DNA of 64,000 nucleotides, taken from positions 58,684,718-58,748,717 of the forward strand of contig CM061228.1 in NCBI GenBank assembly GCA_030844895.1, read 5' to 3'. The stretch is from Ambrosia x helenae. Lineage: Eukaryota; Streptophyta; Magnoliopsida; Asterales; Asteraceae. Below are positions 55,361-64,000 of the stretch, in pieces. The notes beneath the pieces were generated by a model. It did no database searches, had not been told where the DNA came from, and saw only the letters and a list, made by a program, of their open reading frames with translations. Position 1 is the first letter of the stretch; each line of letters opens with the position of its first letter. The translations under genes and the position numbers were made by a program.

Positions 55361-58300
55361 AGAGTTTCCAGGGGCTTAAACAGCATATGGTATGTTGATA
55401 GTGGAGGCTCTATGCACATGACTGGATGCAGATACCTGATAAACAACTTTATCAGCCAAAGAGAAGGATCTGTGTCCTTTGGGAATAATGCCAAGGGATA
55501 TGTGCTAGGACATGGCAATGTCTCCTCTGGCAAAATACAGTTTGACAAGGTCAATCTGGTAGAGAACCTTGAATACAACTTGCTGAGTGTGTCACAAATG
55601 TGTGATAAAGGATATTCTTCCTTTTTCACAAAGACAGCTTGCAAGATCATCTCACCAGAAGGCCAGAAGTTGATTGAGAAGATTATAGAAGATCATACTT
55701 TGCTGATTGCCAAAAGATGTGGCAATGTCTATGCAGTGGACATTGAAAAAGACAAAGTATTGAACAACACTGCCTGTTTCTTCTCAAAGGCATCAACTTC
55801 AGAAACAGATCTCTGGCACAGGAGACTTGGCCATGTGAACTTTAAAACCATAAATAAAGTCACAAAAATGGGCTTGGTCAGAGGTCTACCTTTGAAAGTA
55901 TACCAGTGTCAAGAACACTGTGTATCCTGTTTAAAGGGAAAACAGCATAAGTCCTCCTATAAGTCTATTGAAGAATCAAAAACAACTGCATGTCTTCAAC
56001 TACTCCATATGGACTTATTTGGGCCTGTCAAGATTATGAGCCTTGGTAAAAAGAAGTACTGCTTAGTCATCATTGATGACTACTCAAGATTCACATGGGT
56101 ATTCTTCTTGTTTTCCAAGGATGAGGCTGCTGAAATCATCAAGTTCTTCATTCTACAAGTAGAGAAACAATATTCTCTATCTGTCAAAACCATTAGAAGT
56201 GACAATGGGACAGAGTTCAGGAACAAAACTCTGGATGAATTCTGTTTGTCTAAAGGGATTATTAGACAATACAGTGTTCCCAGAACTCCTGAACAAAATG
56301 GTGTAGTAGAAAGGAAGAACAGAACATTGATAGAAGGCGCAAGAACAATGTTAGCTGATTCTGGACTGCCATTATACTTTTGGGCAGAAGCAGTTAACAC
56401 AGCATGTTATGTTCAGAATAGAGTTCTTGTGGTCAAGAGACATTCCAAGACTGCCTATGAAGTTCTTCATGGCATGAAGCCCCTTATCTCCTTTTTCAGG
56501 GCTTTTGGGTGTCAATGTTTCATCTTGAACATCAAGGAATCTATCTCAAAATTTGCTGCCAAAGTTGACTCAGGTTACTTTCTTGGTTACTCTTCAACTA
56601 GAAAAGCCTACAAGGTTTTTAATTCTCACACCAAGATAGTAGAAGAAACATTGAATGTCAAGTTCAATGAGTCAAAACACACTCTTATTCCAGCACATCC
56701 TGCTGAACTCTTTGACCTTGACAACTTTCACTTTGGACCTGAAAAGGCTGTTACTTCTTCCAAACCTACTTATTATGGTGATCAAAGGTTTGAAGATGAG
56801 GATCCTGCACCATGGACTCCTCAAACAGTCATTAAGTCAACTACAACACCATCAGAAGTTTTCCAAACTTCTGATCAAACAAATACTGAAGGCCAAACTC
56901 AAACATCTGCCTCAGCACCTGCAACTACTGAAGAAGCTGCAACTGCTGAACCAGATATCATAGACCTCAGTAGTTTGTTTGAAGAACCAGAGCCACCTAC
57001 ACCTGTCAGTGGTTTACAACAACTGATTGAACACAGAGATCATCCACTTGATCAAATCATGGGTGATATAGCTACAGGTGTTCTGACCAGAAACCAGCTC
57101 TCCAACTTTTGCCTATTCTCAGCCTTTATTTCTCAGTTGGAACCAAAGAAGTACCAGGAAGCCCTCAAAGACAACAATTGGGTGCAGGCTATGCAAGATG
57201 AACTACTACAGTTCAACAAGCAACAGGTCTGGGAAATCTGTCCCTTACCTCAAAACAAGCAACCAATTGGTACAAGATGGGTTTTCAGGAACAAACAAGA
57301 TGAAGCTGGTATGATAATCAAGAACAAGGCAAGACTGGTAGTTCAAGGGTACTCTCAAGAAGAGGGAATTGACTATGATGAAACCTTTGCTCCAGTTGCA
57401 AGGCTTGAGGCCATCAGGTTATTTCTGGCCTATGCCATTTCCAACAAAATAAAAGTTTATCAAATGGATGTGAAAAGTGCATTTTTATAATGGTAAAATC
57501 AAGGAGGAGGTGTATGTCTGTCAGCCACCTGGGTTTGAGGATCCTACTCATCCTGAGTGGGTGTACAGACTGGATAAAGCTCTTTATGGGCTCAAACAGG
57601 CTCCAAGAGCCTGGTATGATACACTCTCCACCTTTTTACTCAAAAATAACTTTACAAGAGGTGCCATTGATAAAACACTTTTCATTAAACATGTTGGAAA
57701 TCATGTCTTACTTGTTCAAATTTATGTTGATGATATCATCTTTGGTTCAACAAACACAAAATTGTGTGATGATTTTAAGAAACTCATGCAATCAAAATTT
57801 GAGATGAGTACCATGGGAGAACTGCAGTACTTTCTAGGACTGCAGATCAAACAACAAACAAATGGAACTTTTATACATCAATCAAAATATGTTAAAGAAT
57901 TATTGAACAAATTTTCTTTAAATGACTGTAAATCATGTTCCACTCCCATGACACCTATCACACAAGTTGAACCTGATGATCAAGGAAAACAGGTTGATCA
58001 GACCATGTACAGATGCATGATAGGTTCCCTTTTATACTTAACTGCTTCTAGACCAGATATTATGTTTTCAACATGTGTCTGTGCTAGATATCAATCAGCA
58101 CCAAGGGAATCACACCTTATTGCAGTCAAAAGAATTTTTAGATATCTGAAAGGAACTCCAACACTGGGAATTTGGTATCCTGCTTCAAGCAATACCAAGT
58201 TATCAGCATTTTCAGATAGTGACTATGCAGGGTGTAAGATGACAAGAAAGTCAACATCTGGTGGTTGTCAATTTCTGGGTAACTGTCTAGTGTCATGGCA

Positions 58301-58664
58301 ATCAAAGAAGCAAACATCTGTTGCAACTTCAACTGCTGAAGCTGAATACATTGCAGCTGCAAGTTGTACATCACAGATACAATGGCTCCAATATCAACTT
58401 CTTGATTATGGAATCAAAGAGACCAAGACACCTTTGTTTGTAGACAGCAAATCTGCCATTAGCATCATTCAAAATCCGGTACAGTTCTCAAAAACTAAAC
58501 ATATTGAGATCAGGTACCATTTCATAAGAGATTGCTATGAAAAAGGCAAGATTGAGGTGAAGCATGTAGCAACAGCTAATCAGATAGCTGACATCTTCAC
58601 TAAGCCCCTTGACACATCAACATTTCAGAAGTTAGTTTCCATGCTTGGAATGCTAAATTTGTAA
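55340..58664 (+). pseudogene. pol: Copia pol (protease, integrase, RT, RNase H) with one frameshift in RT
   Basis: The frame opens just after the stop at 55337-55339; there is no good ATG at the start, so pol is probably made as a gag fusion. Protease: WYVDSGGSMHMTG (~55388). Integrase: zinc-binding WHRRLGH...CVSCLKGKQH (~55815-55950); catalytic D in HMDLFGP (~56008), D in RSDNGTEF (~56196), E in NGVVERKNR (~56297). RT: ends of the N-terminal part WVFRNKQDEAG, ARLVVQGYSQ and YQMDVKSAFL. Here TTTTTATAATGG (57482-57493) has one base more than the expected frame and a stop follows at 57488-57490. The rest continues in the 57477-58664 frame: EEVYVCQPPGFEDP, LYGLKQAPRAWY, catalytic YVDD (~57724). 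RNase H: FSDSDYAGC, STAEAEYIA, VDSKSAI, ending DIFTKPL. All catalytic residues are present apart from the break. Confidence 0.92.
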
Positions 58665-59421
58665 GTGTTTATTTTATTTTTTTCATATCAGTTAGAATCC
58701 AAGTTAACACTTGATTCTACCCAACTCTACAGCAAACTTCTACATCAATCACTACTGATATGTATCAAAAATTTTCTTTTTCCTTTTTCCATCCTTGATT
58801 CCATCCTGTTTATCATGGTGGAATCAAAATGAAAAATTTATTTTTCCTTTTTCCACCCTGATTCCATCCTGTTTACCTTGGTGGATTTCAGGTTAACCTT
58901 TTCCATCTTTTTTCTGGTTTTCACTTACAAATATCAAAAGTCTGAAACAAAACTTCTGAAAAACAAAAACAGTTTGAGAGAAACTACTGATGAACAAAAA
59001 TCATCAGTTTGGGGATAACTTTTTGAAAAAGTGTGTAACTTCTGATAAAATAAACTTCAGAAGTTATGAACAAAGTATTTATAAAAACATTTCTCATCAG
59101 ATGTTAAAACTACTGAAGAGAAAATGGGAACTACTGATGAAGTAATCCTTCATCAGCAGTTTAAGTCAAAAGGGCAAATCTGACTTTTCCCATCATCAGA
59201 GGTTTGACCTAATAAGTTTAAAACCTCTGATAAAGAGATTTTTAACCAAAGGCGGTTTTAAAACTTCTAATAAAGAAGATTCAAGCGGTTAAAACTCCTA
59301 ATAAATACCTTTTTCACACACTTATCCTTTTAAACTCACAAAATATCCCTCCTTCTCTCTCAAAACTCTCTCAAAACCTACACCTGAAAATTCACTGTTC
59401 GATCAAAACACCCAAACCACA
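58665..59421 (+). other. Copia spacer between pol and third ORF, with repeats and a promoter-like end
   Basis: No coding region is recognised. It holds a 64-bp tandem duplication (58777-58892), a cluster of ACTTCTGA/TTCAGAAGT and ACTACTGATGAA motifs (58940-59280), a TATA-like TAATAAATA at 59299-59307 and a CT-rich leader (59346-59377) before the ATG at 59422. The last two resemble a separate promoter for the third ORF; this is inferred. Confidence 0.6.
58777..58892 (+). repeat. Two-copy 64-bp tandem repeat in copia spacer with inverted repeat
   Basis: TTTTTCCTTTTTCCA...GATTCCATCCTGTTTA...TTGGTGGA type unit occurs at 58777 and again at 58841. In the first copy TTGATTCCA (58795-58803) and TGGAATCAA (58819-58827) form a perfect 9-bp stem with a 15-nt loop. 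The second copy has lost part of the stem. Confidence 0.7.
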
Positions 59422-62400
59422 ATGGATCTTGTTCTAAAACAGGGACACAATCAAAGAGCTTTTCTTGAAAAACAAGAAGGCTGGTCCCAATACGATGAGA
59501 TCATTGATCTTGTCGTCAAATCCCAATACTTTACTGCTCTCACAATTAACCCACCAATTCATACTGAAACTCTGAATGAGTTCTGGGCAAATGCTGAGAC
59601 GGTTACAATGGGTAGTGAGGTCATTTCCCTCAACTCAAAGATAAAAGGGAAACAACTGACCATCACCCCAGCCACACTAGCAACAAGACTGGGTCTGGAT
59701 GATGTAGCTGCCCCTGACCATGTTGCTAACAAAGATATTCATCTAACCATGACTGAGTGTGGTTATCAGGTACTCTCTCCCATGCAACAATATTCAAAAA
59801 ATATTTTGAACCAAAATACAAACTTTTGTTTCATTATATAATTATGTGTTTGAGTCCAAAAACAGGGTCATATGACCAGATGCCCTCCACTTTTCAACCA
59901 ATATTTCATTCCATTGTGAATGAAACCAAATACAGGGCATCAAAACTGTTTTTCCATGAGTTGGTGTTACATCACAATAATACCAAGAAAAAGTTTTTGT
60001 TGTACCCAAGGTTCATTATGCAATGCATAATAGGGGAACTGGGTAATGAGGTGCTTGTGGGAAAAGTTTCAACTTTAAACCCTTTAACATCACAAGCATA
60101 CTCAAGACTGAACAAACCGGCTGCCTGGCCAGAAGATGATCAGGGAGAACAACAACAAGTCCCCCTGAAGCCCACATCTTCCACACCTACACCACCTAAA
60201 GCCAAAAAGCCCAAGCCAACAAAAACTGTAACCCACCAACCCAAAAGAAAAGCTGTTCAGGAGGTTGAGATGCCTGAACATGCTCTTGAGCATTCTGCTC
60301 TTCAAATTGGTGAGACTGAAACACCCTCTCAGTCTCATCCATCTCAAACCCCACAAAGAGCACCCATATCTGTTCATTTCAAAAGAAAAAGACTCAGAAA
60401 AGCATATCAAAACACACTCTCTTTGAAACTGCTGAACAACAAACTATTGCCCAAACTACTGAACCTTCCCCACAAAATTTCTGAACAAGAGGCAATTGAA
60501 ATTGCCAAACTTCTCTCTGGGCTAAGAGAGAATGTCCCATCTGATCATGTCAGTCCCCCATCAACCACAACAAACAGGGGACATAACTACCACATTAGAC
60601 ATGGATGTGGACATCATTAGCCCTATCCAAAGAGATGAGGGTGGACCAGAGTCTTTAAGCCCAAATTTAGAGACTCTTGGGCATCTGAGGCTGCTACTAC
60701 TCAGTTACCACCCAGTGGTGGATCTGAGGACAGAAGTAACATAGCTAAGACCTCAGATGTGGCAACTACTGATGAAGGCTTAATGCCTGAGGTAGGAATC
60801 CTCAGTACCAAGAAACAGAGGTTCATGAGAGAACTGAGTTGGGCTCAGCTCATGATTTAACTGAGACAGTCCTCTCTGAGGGCAACATCAGGGATACAGA
60901 TGATTCCATTAACTTGGATGATGTTTCAAAAACTCCAACTACTGAATTGACGGCACCTTCTGAAGGTCCTGCTGCAAAGGTATCCAGGCTCAAGAAGCCA
61001 GTCACCTTTGCACAGGTTAAAGTCCACTCAATCCCTAAAACCCCTAGAGTGGCATCCTCTGTACAACATGAGGATCTCCCAAAAACACCCCCTTCACAGC
61101 AAATGCCTACCCAATTCCCTGGGCACACAAGCATAGACCTGAACCAGCTATGCAGCCCAGAGGGTCCCCTGTACCACATGATGAATACACTCATCAGAAA
61201 TCACTTTCAAACCTATACAGCTGACTTGGAGCTGTCAATCAAGAACCAATTTGGGGTGATTAAAACCAAGATGAACGATCTGTCTAACAAAATAGACTAC
61301 AACAGCCAGCAGATTGCTCATCTTCAAGGACACTTCTCCCAACCCTCTGCTTCAAGGGTTAGAATTGATGAATCCAAAAAGGGGGAGAAGATCAGGGAAC
61401 CTAAGGAGTCATTCCAAGCCAGAGTAGAGGCACGAGTGGCACTCCTTGAAAGAGATCAGAAAGATCAGGCCAGAAAAGAAAAATTGGCCAAACAGTTTGG
61501 TGTCTCTATTGAAGAAATTGAAGCTGCTGAGAAAGAAGATGAGACCCAAAGTTCTGATGATTCCCTAAGGTGTAATGAAGAAACTTCTGATTACCAAACT
61601 TCTGATGAAGAATCAGAAAGTACTGAAGACAATCCTTCAGTAGCTGACAAACCATCAGCAGTTGTCAGCACATCAGAAGTCAACACTTCCCAACCTCAAA
61701 CAACTGAACCTTCCAGAACCACTGCTCCCACTCAACCAACATCTGACCCCATCAGGCCTACATCTGTTACAACAATGACTGTATTAAACCCTTCTCCCAT
61801 CTCTCAATCAGCTGAACTATTAGAGAAGAGTTTAATTGCAGCCAACAAGAAGGCCAGAGAAGATCAGATTTGGAAATCTCTGGAAGAAAGGGATGATTTG
61901 GACTTAAGCCATGAAGAAAAACTTCAGGCTTATGCAGCTGAACTACAAAGGCAGGCTAGCCTTGATGAGATTGCTGAACAGGATAAAAGACAACAACTGG
62001 TGTCTTATATCACCAAGAACAGCAAGACCAAAGCCTTTACACTCAAAGGACTCTCTATGCAAGAGCTGACTAGAAGAGCACAACTGCTTGCAGACAAAAT
62101 GGCCACAAGCAAAGAAGGAAAGGCCAAGAGAGCCCAGATAATAGAAGAGCTAGTAGCAGAAGGATATGGTTCAAAAGCCTCTGTATCCAGATGGAAAGAA
62201 GAAAGACTAATGGATACATATAGAAAATATTTGGCTGCCAAGGCTGCAAATCCTGAGAAGTTTCAAACTGCTGATCCTTCAAGATCAGTAGTTTAGAACT
62301 TCTGGTGTATCTAGAAGATCTGCTGCTCAGAAGAAGAAGGCAGAGGACAATGTCAAAACTGATTTCAAAATGGTACTACTTGAGGGAAGCTCAATAGTCC

Positions 62401-62918
62401 ATTCAGATTTTGATATTGAGGAGAAACCTCTGTTAACACAGTTTAGGGATCCTTCCACTTTTGCTTATCAAATACAAAAGACCATCACAGAAAAGATGCA
62501 TACCAAAGTAGTGACTGAACACCATCTCCCAACTGTTCAGATGCCTGGTATGCAACAACATCAACAAGGAAGAGAATCCCACCTGAGGCTATCTGAAACT
62601 GAAGACATCCAGCACTCAGGACCATCAACCCAAGGGACAAGTCTGGTTCCCTATTCTTCTGACTTTAACAAGTCAAAGATCCCTATCATCAGATGGTCAC
62701 TTACTGATAACAACTCAGTACTGTTGACAAGAAGAGACTTCTCAAGCAGGGTTTACAAGAAGATCAGTGATCTGAAGAAACTGTCAACACAAGACCTGCT
62801 CACAATTCAACATCTAGATCCACAGAGAGGATCTCTGTCTGATGATCTGTACAACCAGCTCAAGAACACCATGTACAAAGAGATATGGAAGATTGTTCAA
62901 GACAGAAGAAACACATAA
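59422..62918 (+). pseudogene. Copia third ORF (post-pol, plant-transposon-protein type), frameshifted
   Basis: The ATG at 59422 begins an ORF in shifting frames: 59422-~59800, 59757-60620, 60532-60744, 60839-62296 and 62370-62918. The N-terminal part (YFTALTINPPIHTETLNEFW; ITPATLATRLGLDD; then LYPRFIMQCIIGELG near 60005) resembles proteins often found after pol in copia elements of Asteraceae; this comes from memory, without a search. The middle is Pro/Lys/Thr/Ser-rich. A coiled-coil-like segment (~61185-61330, LIRNHFQTY...) and charged helical stretches (~61380-62290) follow. The last piece ends at TAA 62916-62918, about 40 bp before the 3' LTR. Function is unknown; the position is that of env-like genes, but I see no clear signal peptide or transmembrane pair. 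The breaks suggest decay or sequence error. Confidence 0.7.
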
Positions 62919-62949
62919 GGAATTAGTAAGGTTTTGGCTTCATCAATCC

Positions 62950-62958
62950 AGGGGGAGA
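62950..62958 (+). promoter_or_regulatory. Polypurine tract
   Basis: AGGGGGAGA followed by T and then the TG of the 3' LTR. It is the expected plus-strand primer site and fixes the 3' LTR start. Confidence 0.88.
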
Positions 62959-62959
62959 T

Positions 62960-63542
62960 TGTTAGGACAAAGAGGATTGGTGAAACCACTTTTGTAAACC
63001 TTAGTCTAATTCACTTCTGTCATTTTTGGCTAAATAGAAGTACTACAAAGAAGACAAGAAACTGCTGATTAGAAGATATGAAGAAGTGCTGAAGTTGCAG
63101 AAGTTCTGAAGTCCAAACCAGACAAGTTCACTTCAGAAGTACTGAAGACAAAACTACTCTTCAGTAGTTGTCCTTCATCAGCACTTAGCAGAAGATATTT
63201 GCCACCGCCCAATTGCATCAGTAGTTTGTTGTTTAATATTACTTTTAGCTTTATTTGTTTCTTTCAATGTTGCAACTTGTGCAACTTGTAACTGGACTTT
63301 CTGTACTTGCTTTTCAGGCAAGATACATGCATGTAATCGTCTATAAATAGAAGACTTCAACCTTCTATTTTAGACATTGATTTTTAAGCAGAAAAATCCT
63401 TCAAACACTCTCATTGTTATTATTCCCATTTCTGTATTTATTGTGAATCTTGCTAAGTATCTAATTCTCATTTACAACTTAGATTCATAATAAATACTTG
63501 GTCATTTATCTTGTTTCAAACATTCAAGGGGGAGTTACAACT
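62960..63542 (+). repeat. Copia 3' LTR (partial, cut by gap)
   Basis: Starts TGTTAGGACAAAG and follows the 5' LTR to GGGGGAGTTACAACT, where the N gap begins; about 139 bp are missing. Differences from the 5' LTR: AGTAGTTG versus AGTATTG, an extra C in TTCCCATTT, TTGG versus TTTG, and an extra T in CATTCAAG. The TATA box is at 63342-63350. Confidence 0.93.
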
Positions 63543-63642
63543 NNNNNNNNNNNNNNNNNNNNNNNNNNNNNNNNNNNNNNNNNNNNNNNNNNNNNNNNNN
63601 NNNNNNNNNNNNNNNNNNNNNNNNNNNNNNNNNNNNNNNNNN
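63543..63642. other. Assembly gap (100 N)
   Basis: Placeholder-sized gap between the copia 3' LTR and satellite. It must hide at least the LTR end, the second target duplication and any 5' part of LINE D. Confidence 0.95.
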
Positions 63643-64000
63643 TCCGCTCAGCTTCGTATGATTTATCTGATTGTCTTTCGAATGATCTGATATCTTAGGG
63701 TCGTCTCGTTCCACCATTCGGGTCCCTTAAAACTTCCACAATACAATTGTTATAGCCTTTGAAACTAGAGTCCTTTTCATGTGTACGAATCTCAACGTTA
63801 ATTGTCGTTTCGTGAGTCCGACTACCGAGACCGGTCAGCTTCGTATGATTTATCCGAGATTGTTGAATGGTCAGACATCTTAGGGACTTTCTCGTTCCAC
63901 ATTCAGAGCCTGTAAACTCCCATATTTCGATAGTTATAGCATTTGAAACTAGAGTCCTTTCATGTGTACGAATCTCAACGTAATTGTCGTTTCGTGAGTC
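63643..64000 (-). repeat. 180-bp satellite, edge of a further array (about 2 monomers)
   Basis: Same minus-strand orientation as the right array (CCGCTCAGCTTCGTATGATTT, then CAGCTTCGTATGATTTATCC). It has several small insertions absent elsewhere (CTGATTGTCTTTCG, CTTAAAACTTCC, AACGTTAATTG, CTACCGAGACCGG), either array-edge divergence or low-quality contig end. Confidence 0.95.

Larger units (their letters stand above)
51889..63542 (+). mobile_element. Ty1-copia LTR retrotransposon with extra ORF downstream of pol (SIRE-like layout)
   Basis: Order: 5' LTR 51889-52607, PBS, gag, pol in copia order (protease, integrase, RT, RNase H), a 0.75-kb spacer, a third ORF region of about 3.5 kb, PPT, and a 3' LTR from 62960 cut by a gap. 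The complete length would be about 11.8 kb, longer than a minimal copia element. The LTRs start TGTTAGGACAAAG. Over the 583 bp visible in both, I count about four small differences, mostly single-base indels, so insertion was recent. A long ORF after pol is typical of the SIRE/Maximus lineage; lineage is inferred from layout. It sits in LINE D ORF2; the base context before the 5' LTR is CAGTG, the likely 5-bp target duplication, whose partner is hidden in the gap. Confidence 0.95.

Noticed and set aside
60102..60410. Minus-strand frame in the copia third ORF
   Set aside because: Antisense shadow of the Pro/Lys-rich coding strand.

Overview
The window is repeat-only DNA from a plant genome. 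The evidence is plant L1-type LINEs (DUF4283-type ORF1, endonuclease/RT/zf-RVT ORF2), a Ty1-copia element primed by initiator tRNA-Met, and long arrays of a ~180 bp satellite like those of plant centromeric or heterochromatic blocks. The extra 3' ORF of the copia element resembles ones I associate with Asteraceae, so a composite-family eudicot is my guess, not a demonstrated identification. I see no ordinary host gene, tRNA, rRNA or CRISPR array.

Layout. 1-8524: LINE A (+), missing only about 215 bp of its 5' end at the window edge; its ORF2 is intact. 8525-16991: satellite array, about 47 monomers. 16992-23121: LINE B (+), a diverged relative with a complete 5' end, heavily frameshifted and cut by a 100-N gap (23122-23221). 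23224-31958: LINE C (-), full length and almost identical to LINE A but frameshifted. 31959-48691: satellite array in the opposite orientation, about 93 monomers. 48692-51888: the 3' part of diverged LINE D (-). 51889-63542: a Ty1-copia element with gag, frameshifted pol and a large third ORF region, inserted into LINE D; its 3' LTR runs into a second 100-N gap (63543-63642). 63643-64000: satellite again.

The most interesting point is how LINEs and satellite fit together. Every LINE end that can be read abuts the same point of the 180 bp monomer, and all four LINEs have the same orientation relative to the satellite. A 3' poly(A) is always followed by TCATACGAAGCT, and 5' ends always follow ...AAATCATACGAAGCT. 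This looks like a site-specific, satellite-homing plant LINE family with an implied target duplication of 12-15 bp.

The second point is a probable third ORF in these LINEs. Its start touches or overlaps the ORF2 stop (ATGA in A and C, TGATATG in D). It is built of tandem modules of about 130 residues, three in A and C and four in D. With the ORF1/ORF2 overlaps this suggests a coupled three-ORF element.

Caution: the two gaps are placeholder-sized, so the apparent inversion around 23.1 kb may be a scaffolding choice. Many frameshifts are single-base homopolymer differences and may be sequence errors.
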